Shown: positions 37,585 through 46,533, numbered from the stretch's first letter. The stretch is DNA of 61,268 bases from Candidatus Latescibacterota bacterium (GCA_022826515.1 JAJDUT010000030.1:1-61268); one strand, 5' to 3'. Made by a program: numbers and translations. The notes: generated by a model not told the origin, from the letters alone.

Positions 37585-39504
37585 ATGAGAGGGAAATTGC
37601 TGCGACTTTTGTCGGCTGTGCTAGTAGGGAGCTTTTGCTATGGGCTAGCTGAAGTCGAGGCGCTCACCGTGTATCGCATTGGCGGGGAGGAATTGCCGCC
37701 GCCGGAAGTGGATGGGGACTTTGAATTTATCCAGTTGTCTTGGGCTGATGTGGACGAAAAACAGCTCGGTAGGATAGACCTCTTGGAGGTCGCGAATTCT
37801 ATTGAGCCTCAGCGCCTAGACCCCACCGTCAATCTGACGCCGCTGATTCGGGAACGGGGCGGCGGCATACGCTCGAACAATTCCTACGGTTGGCAATCGG
37901 AAGCCCTCTTAGACTTCTTGATGGACGGCGATCTGACCACTGCTTATTTGGGCAGTGGCCGCAGCCAGTCGGCCGACTGTTCGCCGTGCAAGAAGGGCAT
38001 CTGGTTTGAGTTGAACGGACTGTTTCCCATTCGGCGCATCAAAATTTCCACCACGGAGCGCTTTGCTCACCAGCGCTTCATCGAGGTGTTCGAGATAGGA
38101 ACCAACGACGGCGATTCGCGCAAAAAGGGGACCCGAGAAGGGCAATACCATTGGCGCGGGGCTTTTCTCGATTACGATGTCGTGTTCTCGGTCGCCAATA
38201 ATTTGGAACCTTTTCTCGATTTGGAACTGCCCGACCGGCCCATTGCCGAAATTCTTTTTAAGGCACCCGTTGGCAATTGGGAGATCGCTGAATTTGAGAT
38301 CTTTGGGGACGGCTTTGCTTCACAGGCCAGCTATGTATCCAATGTCATTGATTTGGGTATGGCTTCTAGCTTGGGCGAATTGACTTGGTCGGGTAGCCGG
38401 GATCAGGGCGCAACGGTCAATCTGAGTATGCGCAGCGGCGACGACACAGATCCCAATTTCTACTGGCGCTTTACGTTCAGAGGCGATGAGCGCTCCCGCT
38501 TTGCAACCAGCGGCGAACCGCTCACGCTGGACCGCTATAACAGACTGGAGGCAGGCGAGAAAGCCGGGATCAGCCCGGACAACGAAAGCTGGGAGTTCTG
38601 GACGCCGCCGCTCGATTTCGACAGGGGGCATTCCGAATTGGTGGGTTTGCGGCCTCGGCGCTACTTGCAGTTCAAGGCGGATTTCCTCTCGGAGCGGGCC
38701 CTTGCGGCCGGACGCATGGAGTACTTGCAGTTTAATGTCTCCCAACCCCCGGTGGCCAGCCAAGTGCTGGCCGAGATCGTGCCGCACCAAGTCGAGGTGG
38801 GCGAGGTCGTCCAATTCACCTACAAAATCCTGCCCAACTTAGAGCAGAATGATCTCGGTTTCGACAGCATTGAGATCGACACCCCCATAGAAGTTACGAG
38901 CATTGACGCAGTGTACATCGGCGGCGAAGAACAGGATTTTACCATCGCGGAAAGGGACGCGCAGAGCTTTGTGGTACAAGTCCCGCGAATTGATCTCAAC
39001 CGCACGGGCGAGCTGGTCGAGGTCGAATTTCAGGCCGAGGTCTTTCAGGTGGGCACGGTGTTTTCGGGCCGGGTCTTCGATAGCCAACTCCCCCATGAAG
39101 TGCGCCAGCGCATCACTGCGGGAAACGCCGATGATCTGGCCGAGAGCAATACCCTGAGCGTCGGGTTGAGTACGGTGGCCAATCCGGCGGTCAAGGCATT
39201 GTGGCTTTCGCCCCCGCTCTTCACCCCCAACGGGGATGGCGTCAACGATGTGCTACAGATTGAATACGATCTGGTAAACCTCAGCGGCGATGTGCCCGTG
39301 ACGATTGACCTCTACGATCTGGCGGGAGTGAAGCGATGCGAGGTGGCTCATAGTACGGCGGCTAGTGGCCGGTTTTCGGCTACTTGGGAGGGAGTAGATG
39401 ATGCGGGCAACCTGCTACTCCCTGGACTCTATCTCTTGCGTCTTGAAGTGGATTCGGACAAGGCCAAGGATGTCGAAGTCGCGGTCGTGCTGCTGGTTTA
39501 TTAA
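37585..39504 (+). CDS. Large exported protein with FlgD/CHU_C-like C-terminal domain, paralogue 5 of 5
   Basis: A 639-residue secreted protein, the shortest of the family. A signal peptide is followed by a discoidin-like domain (FLMDGDLTTAYLGS, then WFELNGLFPIRRIKIS) containing a CSPC pair. Next comes the module MRSGDDTD...DRYNRLEAGEKAGI...WEFWTPPL...RPRRYLQFK. A cohesin-like beta domain (HQVEVGEVVQFTYKI) leads to the terminal domain at about 545-639: LFTPNGDGVND, TWEGVDDAGN and LLPGLYLLRL. It ends VLLVY rather than the AY of the other four. AGGAGG precedes ATG 37585. A double-parvulin foldase is encoded 24 nt downstream. Confidence 0.85.
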   Translation: MRGKLLRLLSAVLVGSFCYGLAEVEALTVYRIGGEELPPPEVDGDFEFIQLSWADVDEKQLGRIDLLEVANSIEPQRLDPTVNLTPLIRERGGGIRSNNSYGWQSEALLDFLMDGDLTTAYLGSGRSQSADCSPCKKGIWFELNGLFPIRRIKISTTERFAHQRFIEVFEIGTNDGDSRKKGTREGQYHWRGAFLDYDVVFSVANNLEPFLDLELPDRPIAEILFKAPVGNWEIAEFEIFGDGFASQASYVSNVIDLGMASSLGELTWSGSRDQGATVNLSMRSGDDTDPNFYWRFTFRGDERSRFATSGEPLTLDRYNRLEAGEKAGISPDNESWEFWTPPLDFDRGHSELVGLRPRRYLQFKADFLSERALAAGRMEYLQFNVSQPPVASQVLAEIVPHQVEVGEVVQFTYKILPNLEQNDLGFDSIEIDTPIEVTSIDAVYIGGEEQDFTIAERDAQSFVVQVPRIDLNRTGELVEVEFQAEVFQVGTVFSGRVFDSQLPHEVRQRITAGNADDLAESNTLSVGLSTVANPAVKALWLSPPLFTPNGDGVNDVLQIEYDLVNLSGDVPVTIDLYDLAGVKRCEVAHSTAASGRFSATWEGVDDAGNLLLPGLYLLRLEVDSDKAKDVEVAVVLLVY

Positions 39505-39528
39505 CCCTACAACTATGGTTTTAGATTT

Positions 39529-41196
39529 ATGAAGAATGGAATAGTGCGCTCAGGCGTTTGCATCCTAGGACTCTGGCTTCCCTGTATGGCCCAAGACGAT
39601 CTAGTGCTCGCCCAGATAGCAGACCAACCCATTGCCGTCAGCGAATTCAGGGCCTATGCCGCGAATGTTCCCAAAGCCTACCAGATGGGCAAGACCGGCG
39701 TCGAGGCCGACCGGATTTTGCTCAATGGACTGATCGACAAGAAACTATTGCTCGCCGAAGCGGAACGAGCTGGCATTGGCGATGAACGGGAGTTTAAACA
39801 CAAGCTCGAGCAGTTCGCCCAAGAGCAGACCGTCAGGCTCTACAGAAGTATCGAAATTGATCAGCGGATTTCCATTGTCGAAGAGGAACTGATGCAGCAC
39901 TACCGGGATTCGCATCGGGATCGCGCACTGCGCTATGCGGGTATTTTGGTAGCGACCCGAGACGAGGCCCTTGACCTGCTCGACGAACTTGAGACTGGCG
40001 CTGATTTCCGCCAACTGGCCAGAGAGCACTCGCTCTACGAGGCGACGCGGGACCAGGGCGGGGATGTAAAAAAGTACTATACGATTGACGATGTAGCCCC
40101 ACCGCTCCGGAGTATATTTTCCATGCAGGTCGGCGAGGTTTCCGAGCCGTTGCCGTGGGGCGGCGACCCGCAGCGCTACGTGATTGCCAAGGTTTTAGAC
40201 GACGCTCCGGTCACCTTTCGGGAGGTAGCCCGATTCGTCAAGGAGGAGGTCTTCGCCCAAAAGCGCCTACAGCGCACCCAAGTCCTGCGCGATTCGCTCA
40301 GCGATAAGTACGCGCCGCACATTCACTACGACAAGATAGACCACGTGCTGATGCGCCTAGCGCTGTCGCCTGAAGAACGGGTGGCGTCGCCCGAAGAGGG
40401 GAAAGAGGTTTTGTGCCGGTACAACGGCGGCGCGATCACCATTGACGATCTCGTGCTGAGCATACCGGAGAAAGCAGAGGGGTATTCGCGCGATTACGAG
40501 CGAGACTGGATCGTCGATTATCTACAGGATTCGGCCATCCCCAATCGGATGTTTCTGGCAGAGGCACGCAACAAGGGGCTGGATAAACACCAGATGATCC
40601 TCAAGGTGGTGGCCAACAAGCGCGGCGATATGCTGGTGAGCGCGTTGAGAAAGCGCGAGGTTGAGGAGCGGCTGCCACCGATCACCGATGAAGAGGCGCG
40701 CGCCTTTTACGATCAAAATCCCGAGAAGTTTCAGGGCTTTGAAAACATTGTCGCGACCGAGATTCTGGTGGCCTTTAAGGAGCAAGCCCACAGCCTGAAA
40801 GAGGAGTTGACGGGAGGTGCCGACGCGATGCAGTTGGCTAGGGACTATACGATTCGCAAGGAGCGGGCGCACCACGAGGGGCAGTTGGTCTTGAGTCCGA
40901 TTGGGTTGTACCAAGATATCTACAAAGTAGCCAAAGATCTGCAGGTGGGGGATGTCGGGGGACCGATAAAGGTGAGAGGAGGGTATTCGGTATTCAAGGT
41001 GATGGAGAAGCAACCGGCCCCCAAGAAGCCCTACCATGTTTTTTCGGAGCGGCGGGCGCGGGCTTATGTGAAAATTGCACGTTCGCAAAAGGCGTACGTG
41101 CAGTATATGCGCGAGTTACACGAGAAGTACTCGGTCGAGATTTTCGAGAGTAACTTGTTGAAAATGCAGGAGGAGGAAGACGTGCAGGGGGGGTGA
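39529..41196 (+). CDS. SurA/PpiD-like periplasmic peptidyl-prolyl isomerase (two parvulin domains)
   Basis: A 555-residue foldase. The signal peptide (MKNGIVRSGVCILGLWLPCMA) precedes a SurA-type N-terminal helical domain (ADQPIAVSEFRAYAANVP, then LLNGLIDKKLLLAEAERAGI). Rotamase (PpiC-type) domain 1 lies at about residues 130-215 and includes DFRQLAREHS, GGDVKKY and VGEVSEPL. A second, more degenerate rotamase-like domain lies at about 390-480 (ATEILVAFKE, then VGDVGGPIKVRGGYSVFKV). Such proteins chaperone outer-membrane proteins across the periplasm. Its place among giant exported proteins suggests dedicated clients. The downstream LRR lipoprotein begins 2 nt after the stop, so the genes are coupled. 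Confidence 0.9.
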   Translation: MKNGIVRSGVCILGLWLPCMAQDDLVLAQIADQPIAVSEFRAYAANVPKAYQMGKTGVEADRILLNGLIDKKLLLAEAERAGIGDEREFKHKLEQFAQEQTVRLYRSIEIDQRISIVEEELMQHYRDSHRDRALRYAGILVATRDEALDLLDELETGADFRQLAREHSLYEATRDQGGDVKKYYTIDDVAPPLRSIFSMQVGEVSEPLPWGGDPQRYVIAKVLDDAPVTFREVARFVKEEVFAQKRLQRTQVLRDSLSDKYAPHIHYDKIDHVLMRLALSPEERVASPEEGKEVLCRYNGGAITIDDLVLSIPEKAEGYSRDYERDWIVDYLQDSAIPNRMFLAEARNKGLDKHQMILKVVANKRGDMLVSALRKREVEERLPPITDEEARAFYDQNPEKFQGFENIVATEILVAFKEQAHSLKEELTGGADAMQLARDYTIRKERAHHEGQLVLSPIGLYQDIYKVAKDLQVGDVGGPIKVRGGYSVFKVMEKQPAPKKPYHVFSERRARAYVKIARSQKAYVQYMRELHEKYSVEIFESNLLKMQEEEDVQGG

Positions 41197-41198
41197 GT

Positions 41199-42227
41199 AT
41201 GGCTAGTTGGAGATGGGGTTTTGCAGCGTCTGTCTTGGGTGTCGCCCTTTGGGTCGGCTGTGAGGGAGAGTCTGAAGGGCCGCTGGCCGTTGGTGGGACT
41301 GAGGCGATAGTTATTGAGTCTCAGGAGGAGTTAGAGGCTTGGGCGGGGGCGCAGAAGAGAGCTTTTGTGGTGCAGGGGGATTTTTTATTAGAGGATGCGT
41401 ATTTGAGTAGTATGGGGCCGCTACGCAATCTGGTCGGAGTAGAGGGAGATTTAGTCATTCGCAACAATGGGACACTGACCGACCTGAAGGGGCTGCACAA
41501 TCTCGGCTATGTAGAGGGGAATTTCCATATTCTCTCCAATGGATTGATTGTGCTGCAAGGGCTAGAACAGCTAGAACGCGTGGGGGGGAATTTCGAGATT
41601 AGCTGCAATTTTTCGCTGCGGGATCTGGATGGGCTCAAAGCGCTCAGGCGCGTCGATGGCCATCTCTTCGTCGATGCCACGACCGAGTTGATTAACATAG
41701 ATGGTCTGAGCGGGCTGACTCACGTGGGGGGTAGCATCAAAATCAGGGATAATAAGGCCCTGCGAGATCTAAAGGGGTTGGGCAGCCTCTCAGTGGTAGA
41801 GGGGGATTTGCTGCTCATATTCAATGGTGCGCTCAAAGACCTGCGGGGATTGAACGGGATTGCGACTATTAAGGGTGGGTTGGCCATTGATGAGCATCCC
41901 GTCCTCGAGAGCTTGGAAGGGTTGAACGCTCTGGCGGAGGTCGGAGGTGCGCTGAGCATAAACCGCAACCAAGTCTTGCAAAACTTGGATGGGTTGGATA
42001 ATCTCAGGCAAGTAGGTAAAAGCCTCTACATTGGCGGCAATGCCCTGCTGAGCAACTTGGATGGACTGGCCCAGTTGGGCCGGATCGGCACTGGGGAGCG
42101 GGACTTGATGATTGTGGAATTGAACCCCTCGCTGCCCATGAACGCTGGTTATGAACTGGCCGAGCGACTCGGATTGGCCGAGCATCAGTTTATCGTCTTC
42201 GACAATTTGTCGGCTAGTGTGCCGTAA
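41199..42227 (+). CDS. Lipoprotein with 24-residue L-domain/LRR-like repeats
   Basis: A 342-residue protein. A lipoprotein-type signal (MASWRWGFAASVLGVALWVGCEGE; Cys near residue 24) is followed by about ten repeats of 23-24 residues with the pattern L.GL..L..V.G.L.I..N..L (for example GGNFEISCNFSLRDLDGL). The fold is expected to be a solenoid resembling receptor L domains, anchored to a membrane by lipid. ATG 41199 follows a G-rich SD; a GTG at 41193 overlaps the upstream stop. It is closely similar in repeat design to the protein at 26980-28326. Binding partner unknown. Confidence 0.85.
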   Translation: MASWRWGFAASVLGVALWVGCEGESEGPLAVGGTEAIVIESQEELEAWAGAQKRAFVVQGDFLLEDAYLSSMGPLRNLVGVEGDLVIRNNGTLTDLKGLHNLGYVEGNFHILSNGLIVLQGLEQLERVGGNFEISCNFSLRDLDGLKALRRVDGHLFVDATTELINIDGLSGLTHVGGSIKIRDNKALRDLKGLGSLSVVEGDLLLIFNGALKDLRGLNGIATIKGGLAIDEHPVLESLEGLNALAEVGGALSINRNQVLQNLDGLDNLRQVGKSLYIGGNALLSNLDGLAQLGRIGTGERDLMIVELNPSLPMNAGYELAERLGLAEHQFIVFDNLSASVP

Positions 42228-42259
42228 GCCGCACCGCTAAATTCCGCTGCATTCCATAC

Positions 42260-43963
42260 ATGGTCGTCTTCTTGCGCCGATTCCATCCCGGCAGATCGAT
42301 CCTGTGCTCTCTGCTCGCCATCGCAGTATGCTATGTAGCCGTCCTTTGCGTCCTCGAAAAACGCGGCTTTTGGATTACCGATAACGCCAACAAATTCCTC
42401 CAAGTCCAAGCCTTAGCTAACAGCCGCTACACAGACTTTTCCATTCCTTGGCCGGGGCAGGTCGTCGATCCAGACTTCGTCTATAATCCCCTGCCCTATT
42501 ATTTCACGCGCGTCGAGTCCGGCAAACTCTATTCCGTCTTCTCACCGGTCTTTGCCCTTATCTCAGCCCTGTTCTTTGCCTATTTAGGCTATTGGGGTCT
42601 TTATCTGTTACCAGCACTCTCCTCGTTGGCCATGCTGGCCGGCTTGGCCCAACTGGCGCGTTTATTATCTCCGCAAATCGCAGTCGCGCATGTCGCCGTC
42701 CTCACCGCCGGACTCTGCACGCCAGTGTTCTTCTACAGTCTCGTTTTCTGGGAACACACCCCGGCGATTTGCTTGGGGATTTGGAGTGTGCGCTATCTGT
42801 TGCAGTTCCTCGCAGACTCTGTTCCCAGGCACCTATTCTTGGGCATGGCTGCCGCCGGATTATCGGTCTATTTCAGAGACGAGTTCTATTTGCTTTGCCT
42901 AGTACTGGCCCTATGTACCGCCTATTATGCCAGCGCAGGCAGATTGAAAATCCTCGTCTCGTCGGCGCTGATTCTCTTGGTTTCCCTCCTGCCGCTCTGG
43001 CTCTTCCAATGGCTGACCATCGGCCATCCCTTTGGTTACCATTTGAATACGCACCTAGCTATTGCCGCCGACTGGGTCCACCATCTCGCGGCGCGGCCGC
43101 GGGTGTTTTACAACCTGTTCATAGCGTCCAATCCGATCCCCTCGCTATCTCTTGTCCTCGCCCTGCCGTTCGTCCTCGCATTTGTACTCAGCCCGCGCTT
43201 CGCTCCCCCGGCTTTGCAAAAGGCCGTGCCCGCGTATAGCGTGGTGGCCCTGATAAGTGCCGGTTTATCTCTTGGGGGCTATTTCTTCTTTGCGAGCCCC
43301 ATCGACTACATGCTCAAATCGTCCAACGCTTTCTTTGCATCGGCTCCCTTTGTAGCCCTAGCCTTCTTGCGTTCGGCCGATTCCGACGCGCCGTTTAGAC
43401 GCTGGATTTGGTTGGTCGCCTTGAGCTTTGCCGCACTCTACGCCTTGGCCGCGCCCAAGGTGGGTTCCATGGGCATCCACTGGGGCAATCGCTACTTTCT
43501 GATGCTCTACCCGCTCTTCGCGGTCTTAGCGGCTGGAAACGCGATTGACTGGCTAGAACGCCAGCGGTCCTACTTCAGCACAGGCGTCCTCGCGGTGGGT
43601 GCTGTTCTATTGCTTAGCTTTGCCGCCCAAGTGTATGGAATTTCTGTTCTCGCGGAGAAGAAAGAGTTCTCCTATCGCCTCCATAGTGAAATGCGCCAGC
43701 GCAGCGAAGAGGTCGTCATCACCAACCAGCGCTGGGTTCCCCATGCCCTCTGTAGTGAATTTTACCAAAGACCTTTCTTTTACGTTGCCACCCCCGGACA
43801 CTACGAGCGCCTGTTGCAACGTCTTTCAGACCGGGGGTACAAGTCCTATATTTTTCTCACCCAGTACCGGGGCGATGCTCTACAACCCACCGTGGAAGTG
43901 GACGATGGGTCTTTGAACTATTTCGATCTCCAGTTTTTTGCTGAAAAGATTCCCGCTCCCTAG
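42260..43963 (+). CDS. Polytopic membrane protein, probable GT-C-type glycosyltransferase
   Basis: A 567-residue protein with about eleven membrane helices. After the first helix it has an extracytoplasmic segment FWITDNANKFLQVQAL, in which an acidic residue follows the first helix as in GT-C enzymes that use polyprenyl-phosphate sugars. A C-terminal soluble portion of about 100 residues faces the periplasm. It resembles uncharacterised bacterial GT-C families; donor and acceptor unknown. Its place downstream of the envelope-protein genes makes protein or surface-polymer glycosylation a reasonable guess. No clear SD precedes the ATG at 42260. A mobile-element remnant begins right after the stop. 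Confidence 0.7.
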   Translation: MVVFLRRFHPGRSILCSLLAIAVCYVAVLCVLEKRGFWITDNANKFLQVQALANSRYTDFSIPWPGQVVDPDFVYNPLPYYFTRVESGKLYSVFSPVFALISALFFAYLGYWGLYLLPALSSLAMLAGLAQLARLLSPQIAVAHVAVLTAGLCTPVFFYSLVFWEHTPAICLGIWSVRYLLQFLADSVPRHLFLGMAAAGLSVYFRDEFYLLCLVLALCTAYYASAGRLKILVSSALILLVSLLPLWLFQWLTIGHPFGYHLNTHLAIAADWVHHLAARPRVFYNLFIASNPIPSLSLVLALPFVLAFVLSPRFAPPALQKAVPAYSVVALISAGLSLGGYFFFASPIDYMLKSSNAFFASAPFVALAFLRSADSDAPFRRWIWLVALSFAALYALAAPKVGSMGIHWGNRYFLMLYPLFAVLAAGNAIDWLERQRSYFSTGVLAVGAVLLLSFAAQVYGISVLAEKKEFSYRLHSEMRQRSEEVVITNQRWVPHALCSEFYQRPFFYVATPGHYERLLQRLSDRGYKSYIFLTQYRGDALQPTVEVDDGSLNYFDLQFFAEKIPAP

Positions 43964-43964
43964 C

Positions 43965-44079
43965 TATAGCAATTCTACATCACTTACAAGATAATCCGCA
44001 GATGGACGCAGATGGACGCAGAATAGTAGAGACAAGACGAGCCGCAGTTCGAATCGTTCAATCATTTAGGATTGCTATA
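43965..44079. repeat. 115-bp element with terminal inverted repeats (copy 1)
   Basis: The ends are TATAGCAATTCT and AGGATTGCTATA, inverse of each other with one mismatch. The interior contains a 10-bp tandem (CAGATGGACG twice, then CAGA) and a TTCGAATCGTTCAATCATTTAGG segment. Both internal segments recur in opposite orientation at 56286-56370. It starts 2 bp after the upstream stop codon and runs up to the start region of the downstream CRTAC1 gene, so it may carry that gene's promoter or leader. Confidence 0.75.
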
Positions 44080-44122
44080 TGACGGCTATACTGCTCTCGT
44101 CTTTGACCCCACAGCAAAAGCG

Positions 44123-45784
44123 ATGCACGCGCTGGTAAGCGGGGTCTTCATCCTCCTGTGTACGGCTCTCCTAGCAGCCCAACCCCTGCGTACTCAGTTT
44201 ACCGACCAAGCCGCCGCACTCGGCATCACGGCCCAGAACGTCTCGGGCAGCACCCAAGAATACATCGTTGAAACCGCTGTGGGGGGCACGGCCTTTTTCG
44301 ACTACGACAGCGACGGCGATGTCGATTTATACGTGGCCAATGGCTCCCGCTTTGAAGGCTTTCCAACAGGCCAGGAGCCGACCAATCGCCTCTACCGCAA
44401 CGAGGGGGATCGCTTTGTCGATGTCACTACCGCCGCTGGGGTGGGCGACACGAGTTGGTCCATGGGATGTGCTGCTGCGGACTACGACAACGATGGCGAT
44501 CTGGACCTGTATGTGACCAATTTCGGCCGCAATACCTTCTACCAAAATCGGGGCGATGGCACGTTTGAGGATGTTACTGAAAAAGCGGGCGTCGGAGACG
44601 AAAGATGGGGCGTCGGCTGCGCTTTCGGCGATGCCGATTTAGACGGCTATGTCGATCTGTACGTGGCCAATTATATCGACTTTTCGCGGGACTATACTTC
44701 TACGGTCCCCTGCGTATGGAAGAACGTCGATATTTTTTGCGGTCCGCGCGGTTTGCTCCCCGCTGGCGATGTATTCTACCGCAACAATGGTGACGGCACC
44801 TTGGCCGACCGCAGCGAGGAAGCCGGTATTGCTGGCGCAAAGTACTATGGGTACGGCGTTGTCTTCGGCGATTTCGACCGCGATAGCTGGCCCGATATTT
44901 TCGTCGCCAACGACTCGGCTCCCAACAATCTGTACCAGAATCAAGGCGACGGCACCTTTGTAGATGAGGGCCTCAGCGCGGGCGTGGCCTATAGCGGCGA
45001 CGGCACCGAACAGGGGTGCATGGGCGCGGCGGTCGGCGATTACGACAACGATGGGTACTTCGATATCTTTGTCACCAACTTTGAAGGCGAGTACAATACC
45101 CTGTACAAAAATCAGGGCGGGGGATTTTTTCTCGACGTATCCTTTGTATCTCGCGTTGCGGCGCGGGGCACTCCCGAGGTGGGATGGGGCACGGGGTTTT
45201 TCGACTTTGACAACGACGGCGACCAAGACCTCTTTGCGGCCAATGGCCACACCTATCCCCAAGCCGACTTGCCCCACACCAACAGCAGCTATGCCGAGCC
45301 TAACTTCCTCTACCAAAACTTGGGCGACGGCACCTTTGCCGAAGTCTCCGAACGCGCCGGGCCGGGCTTTGCCTTAGTCGAGGTGAGCCGAGGTGCCAGC
45401 TTTGCCGACTACGACCGCGACGGCGATATCGACCTCTTCATCTTAAATCTCAACAGCACGCCCAATCTCCTGCGCAACGATGGCGGTAACGAGGGCAACT
45501 ACTTGCAAATCGCCACCGTAGGCACCCGCAGCAACCGCGACGGAATCGGCACCCGGATCGAAATAAGCGCCCAAGGTAAACGCCAGATCGCCGAGGTGCG
45601 CAGTGGCACCAGCTTTCTCTCTCACAGCGATCTCAAGGTACACTTTGGCTTGGGCTCTGCCTCCAGTGTCGAAAGCGTCGTCCTCTACTGGCCTAGCGGC
45701 ACAGTTCAGACGCTGCGCGATGTGGCGGCCAATCAGGTGCTGACTGTGCGCGAGCCTGCTGCTTTGCAGGAGACGGCTGAGTAG
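44123..45784 (+). CDS. CRTAC1 family protein (FG-GAP/VCBS repeats plus ASPIC/UnbV domain)
   Basis: A 553-residue secreted protein. The signal peptide (MHALVSGVFILLCTALLAAQP) is followed by GITAQNVSGSTQEYIVET and about seven FG-GAP-type Ca2+-loop repeats (for example DYDNDGDLDLYVTNFG). The ASPIC/UnbV domain is at about residues 465-545 (VRSGTSFLSHSDLKVHFGLG, then YWPSGTVQTL). Same family as the proteins at 25323 and 53669, but more distant from them than they are from each other. The start was set at ATG 44123, because upstream in-frame codons fall in the repeat element. It is the last gene of the surface-protein island. Confidence 0.9.
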   Translation: MHALVSGVFILLCTALLAAQPLRTQFTDQAAALGITAQNVSGSTQEYIVETAVGGTAFFDYDSDGDVDLYVANGSRFEGFPTGQEPTNRLYRNEGDRFVDVTTAAGVGDTSWSMGCAAADYDNDGDLDLYVTNFGRNTFYQNRGDGTFEDVTEKAGVGDERWGVGCAFGDADLDGYVDLYVANYIDFSRDYTSTVPCVWKNVDIFCGPRGLLPAGDVFYRNNGDGTLADRSEEAGIAGAKYYGYGVVFGDFDRDSWPDIFVANDSAPNNLYQNQGDGTFVDEGLSAGVAYSGDGTEQGCMGAAVGDYDNDGYFDIFVTNFEGEYNTLYKNQGGGFFLDVSFVSRVAARGTPEVGWGTGFFDFDNDGDQDLFAANGHTYPQADLPHTNSSYAEPNFLYQNLGDGTFAEVSERAGPGFALVEVSRGASFADYDRDGDIDLFILNLNSTPNLLRNDGGNEGNYLQIATVGTRSNRDGIGTRIEISAQGKRQIAEVRSGTSFLSHSDLKVHFGLGSASSVESVVLYWPSGTVQTLRDVAANQVLTVREPAALQETAE

Positions 45785-46146
45785 TATGACTGGCTTGATC
45801 GTGGCAATTCTTGGCGTACGCGATCAAAGGGCTATGTTCTAGACAACCCTTGGAGAAATTCCCTCTTGTTAAAAGCCTCTGAAGATTGCCGACGGGAACT
45901 TGAGATCCTAACGAAATGAGTTGACAGGCGAGTAAGCATCCCGTGCTTACCGATGGATAGGGGATTCCGTTGGCGGCGCGGTTGACGGGTTCTCCCTCCC
46001 ATCCCATGAGGGGACTCAGTGGGGCCCCTTGATAGAGACGGTCCTGCTGTCTTCTTTTTGGTAGAGACTTTTATAGAATGCTGGCTATTGTTAAAGCTAA
46101 GAGATGGCGATCTTTCTTCCACCTTGTGAACGCAAAGGAAACCTGA
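45785..46146. other. 362-bp non-coding stretch before the AT-rich two-gene island
   Basis: I see no gene I believe in here. It contains a perfect 7-bp hairpin, GTAAGCA-TCCCG-TGCTTAC (45932-45950), a GC-rich part with TGAGGGGAC (46007-46015), and then an AT-rich approach to the next gene. TGAGGGGAC occurs inverted (GTCCCCTCA) at 46854-46862 on the far side of the two-gene island. A promoter or structured RNA, or the edge of an inserted segment, are possible readings. Confidence 0.4.
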
Positions 46147-46533
46147 ATGCCAGACGGCACTAATCCAATCAGAGAATATAGAGGCATTCTGGGACAGGTC
46201 ACTACACCCCTAGTATTTTTTGCCTTAGCACTTCTGGTCATTGAAGGAATCATTGGAATTACAGTCGTTAAATCTAAACTTGACGCCACGCAGCAGTTCT
46301 ATATGATTCTCGTTATGGCCTTTCTATTTTTGGCTGTTGTTGGCCTCGTTGCATGGATTACTGTCAAATATCCTTTGAACTTAATGGATAAAGTTGATGA
46401 AAATTTGAATCGCAATGAAGAAATGCGAAATCTCCTTGAAAGTGACATGTTTAGAGATGCTGTTATTGACATCGTAGCTGGTTATATTGACCAGCGGCCA
46501 CAGTCAGAGGAGGAAGAAAATGGATCTGAGTAA
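46147..46533 (+). CDS. Small two-TM membrane protein with acidic C-terminal tail
   Basis: A 128-residue protein. A short N-terminal segment is followed by two membrane helices (about residues 20-40 and 52-71), then a cytoplasmic helical tail (NLMDKVDENLNRNEEMRNLL) ending in EEEENGSE. I do not recognise the family. AAAGGA lies upstream of the ATG. The gene is visibly AT-richer than its neighbours and overlaps the following winged-helix gene by 14 bp. This suggests a foreign two-gene module in which the membrane protein and the regulator act together. It might be a sensor or an effector, but nothing in the sequence decides. Confidence 0.75.
   Translation: MPDGTNPIREYRGILGQVTTPLVFFALALLVIEGIIGITVVKSKLDATQQFYMILVMAFLFLAVVGLVAWITVKYPLNLMDKVDENLNRNEEMRNLLESDMFRDAVIDIVAGYIDQRPQSEEEENGSE

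Noticed and set aside
12952..39504. A complete type IX secretion system
   Set aside because: The TPNGDGVND domains recall T9SS cargo, but no PorK/L/M/N, PorU, PorV or convincing SprA-like gene is in the window.
45832..46122. 96-codon minus-strand frame in the non-coding stretch
   Set aside because: Low-complexity Ser/Arg composition, no usable start or SD, and no recognisable domain. It could be chance in a structured non-coding region.
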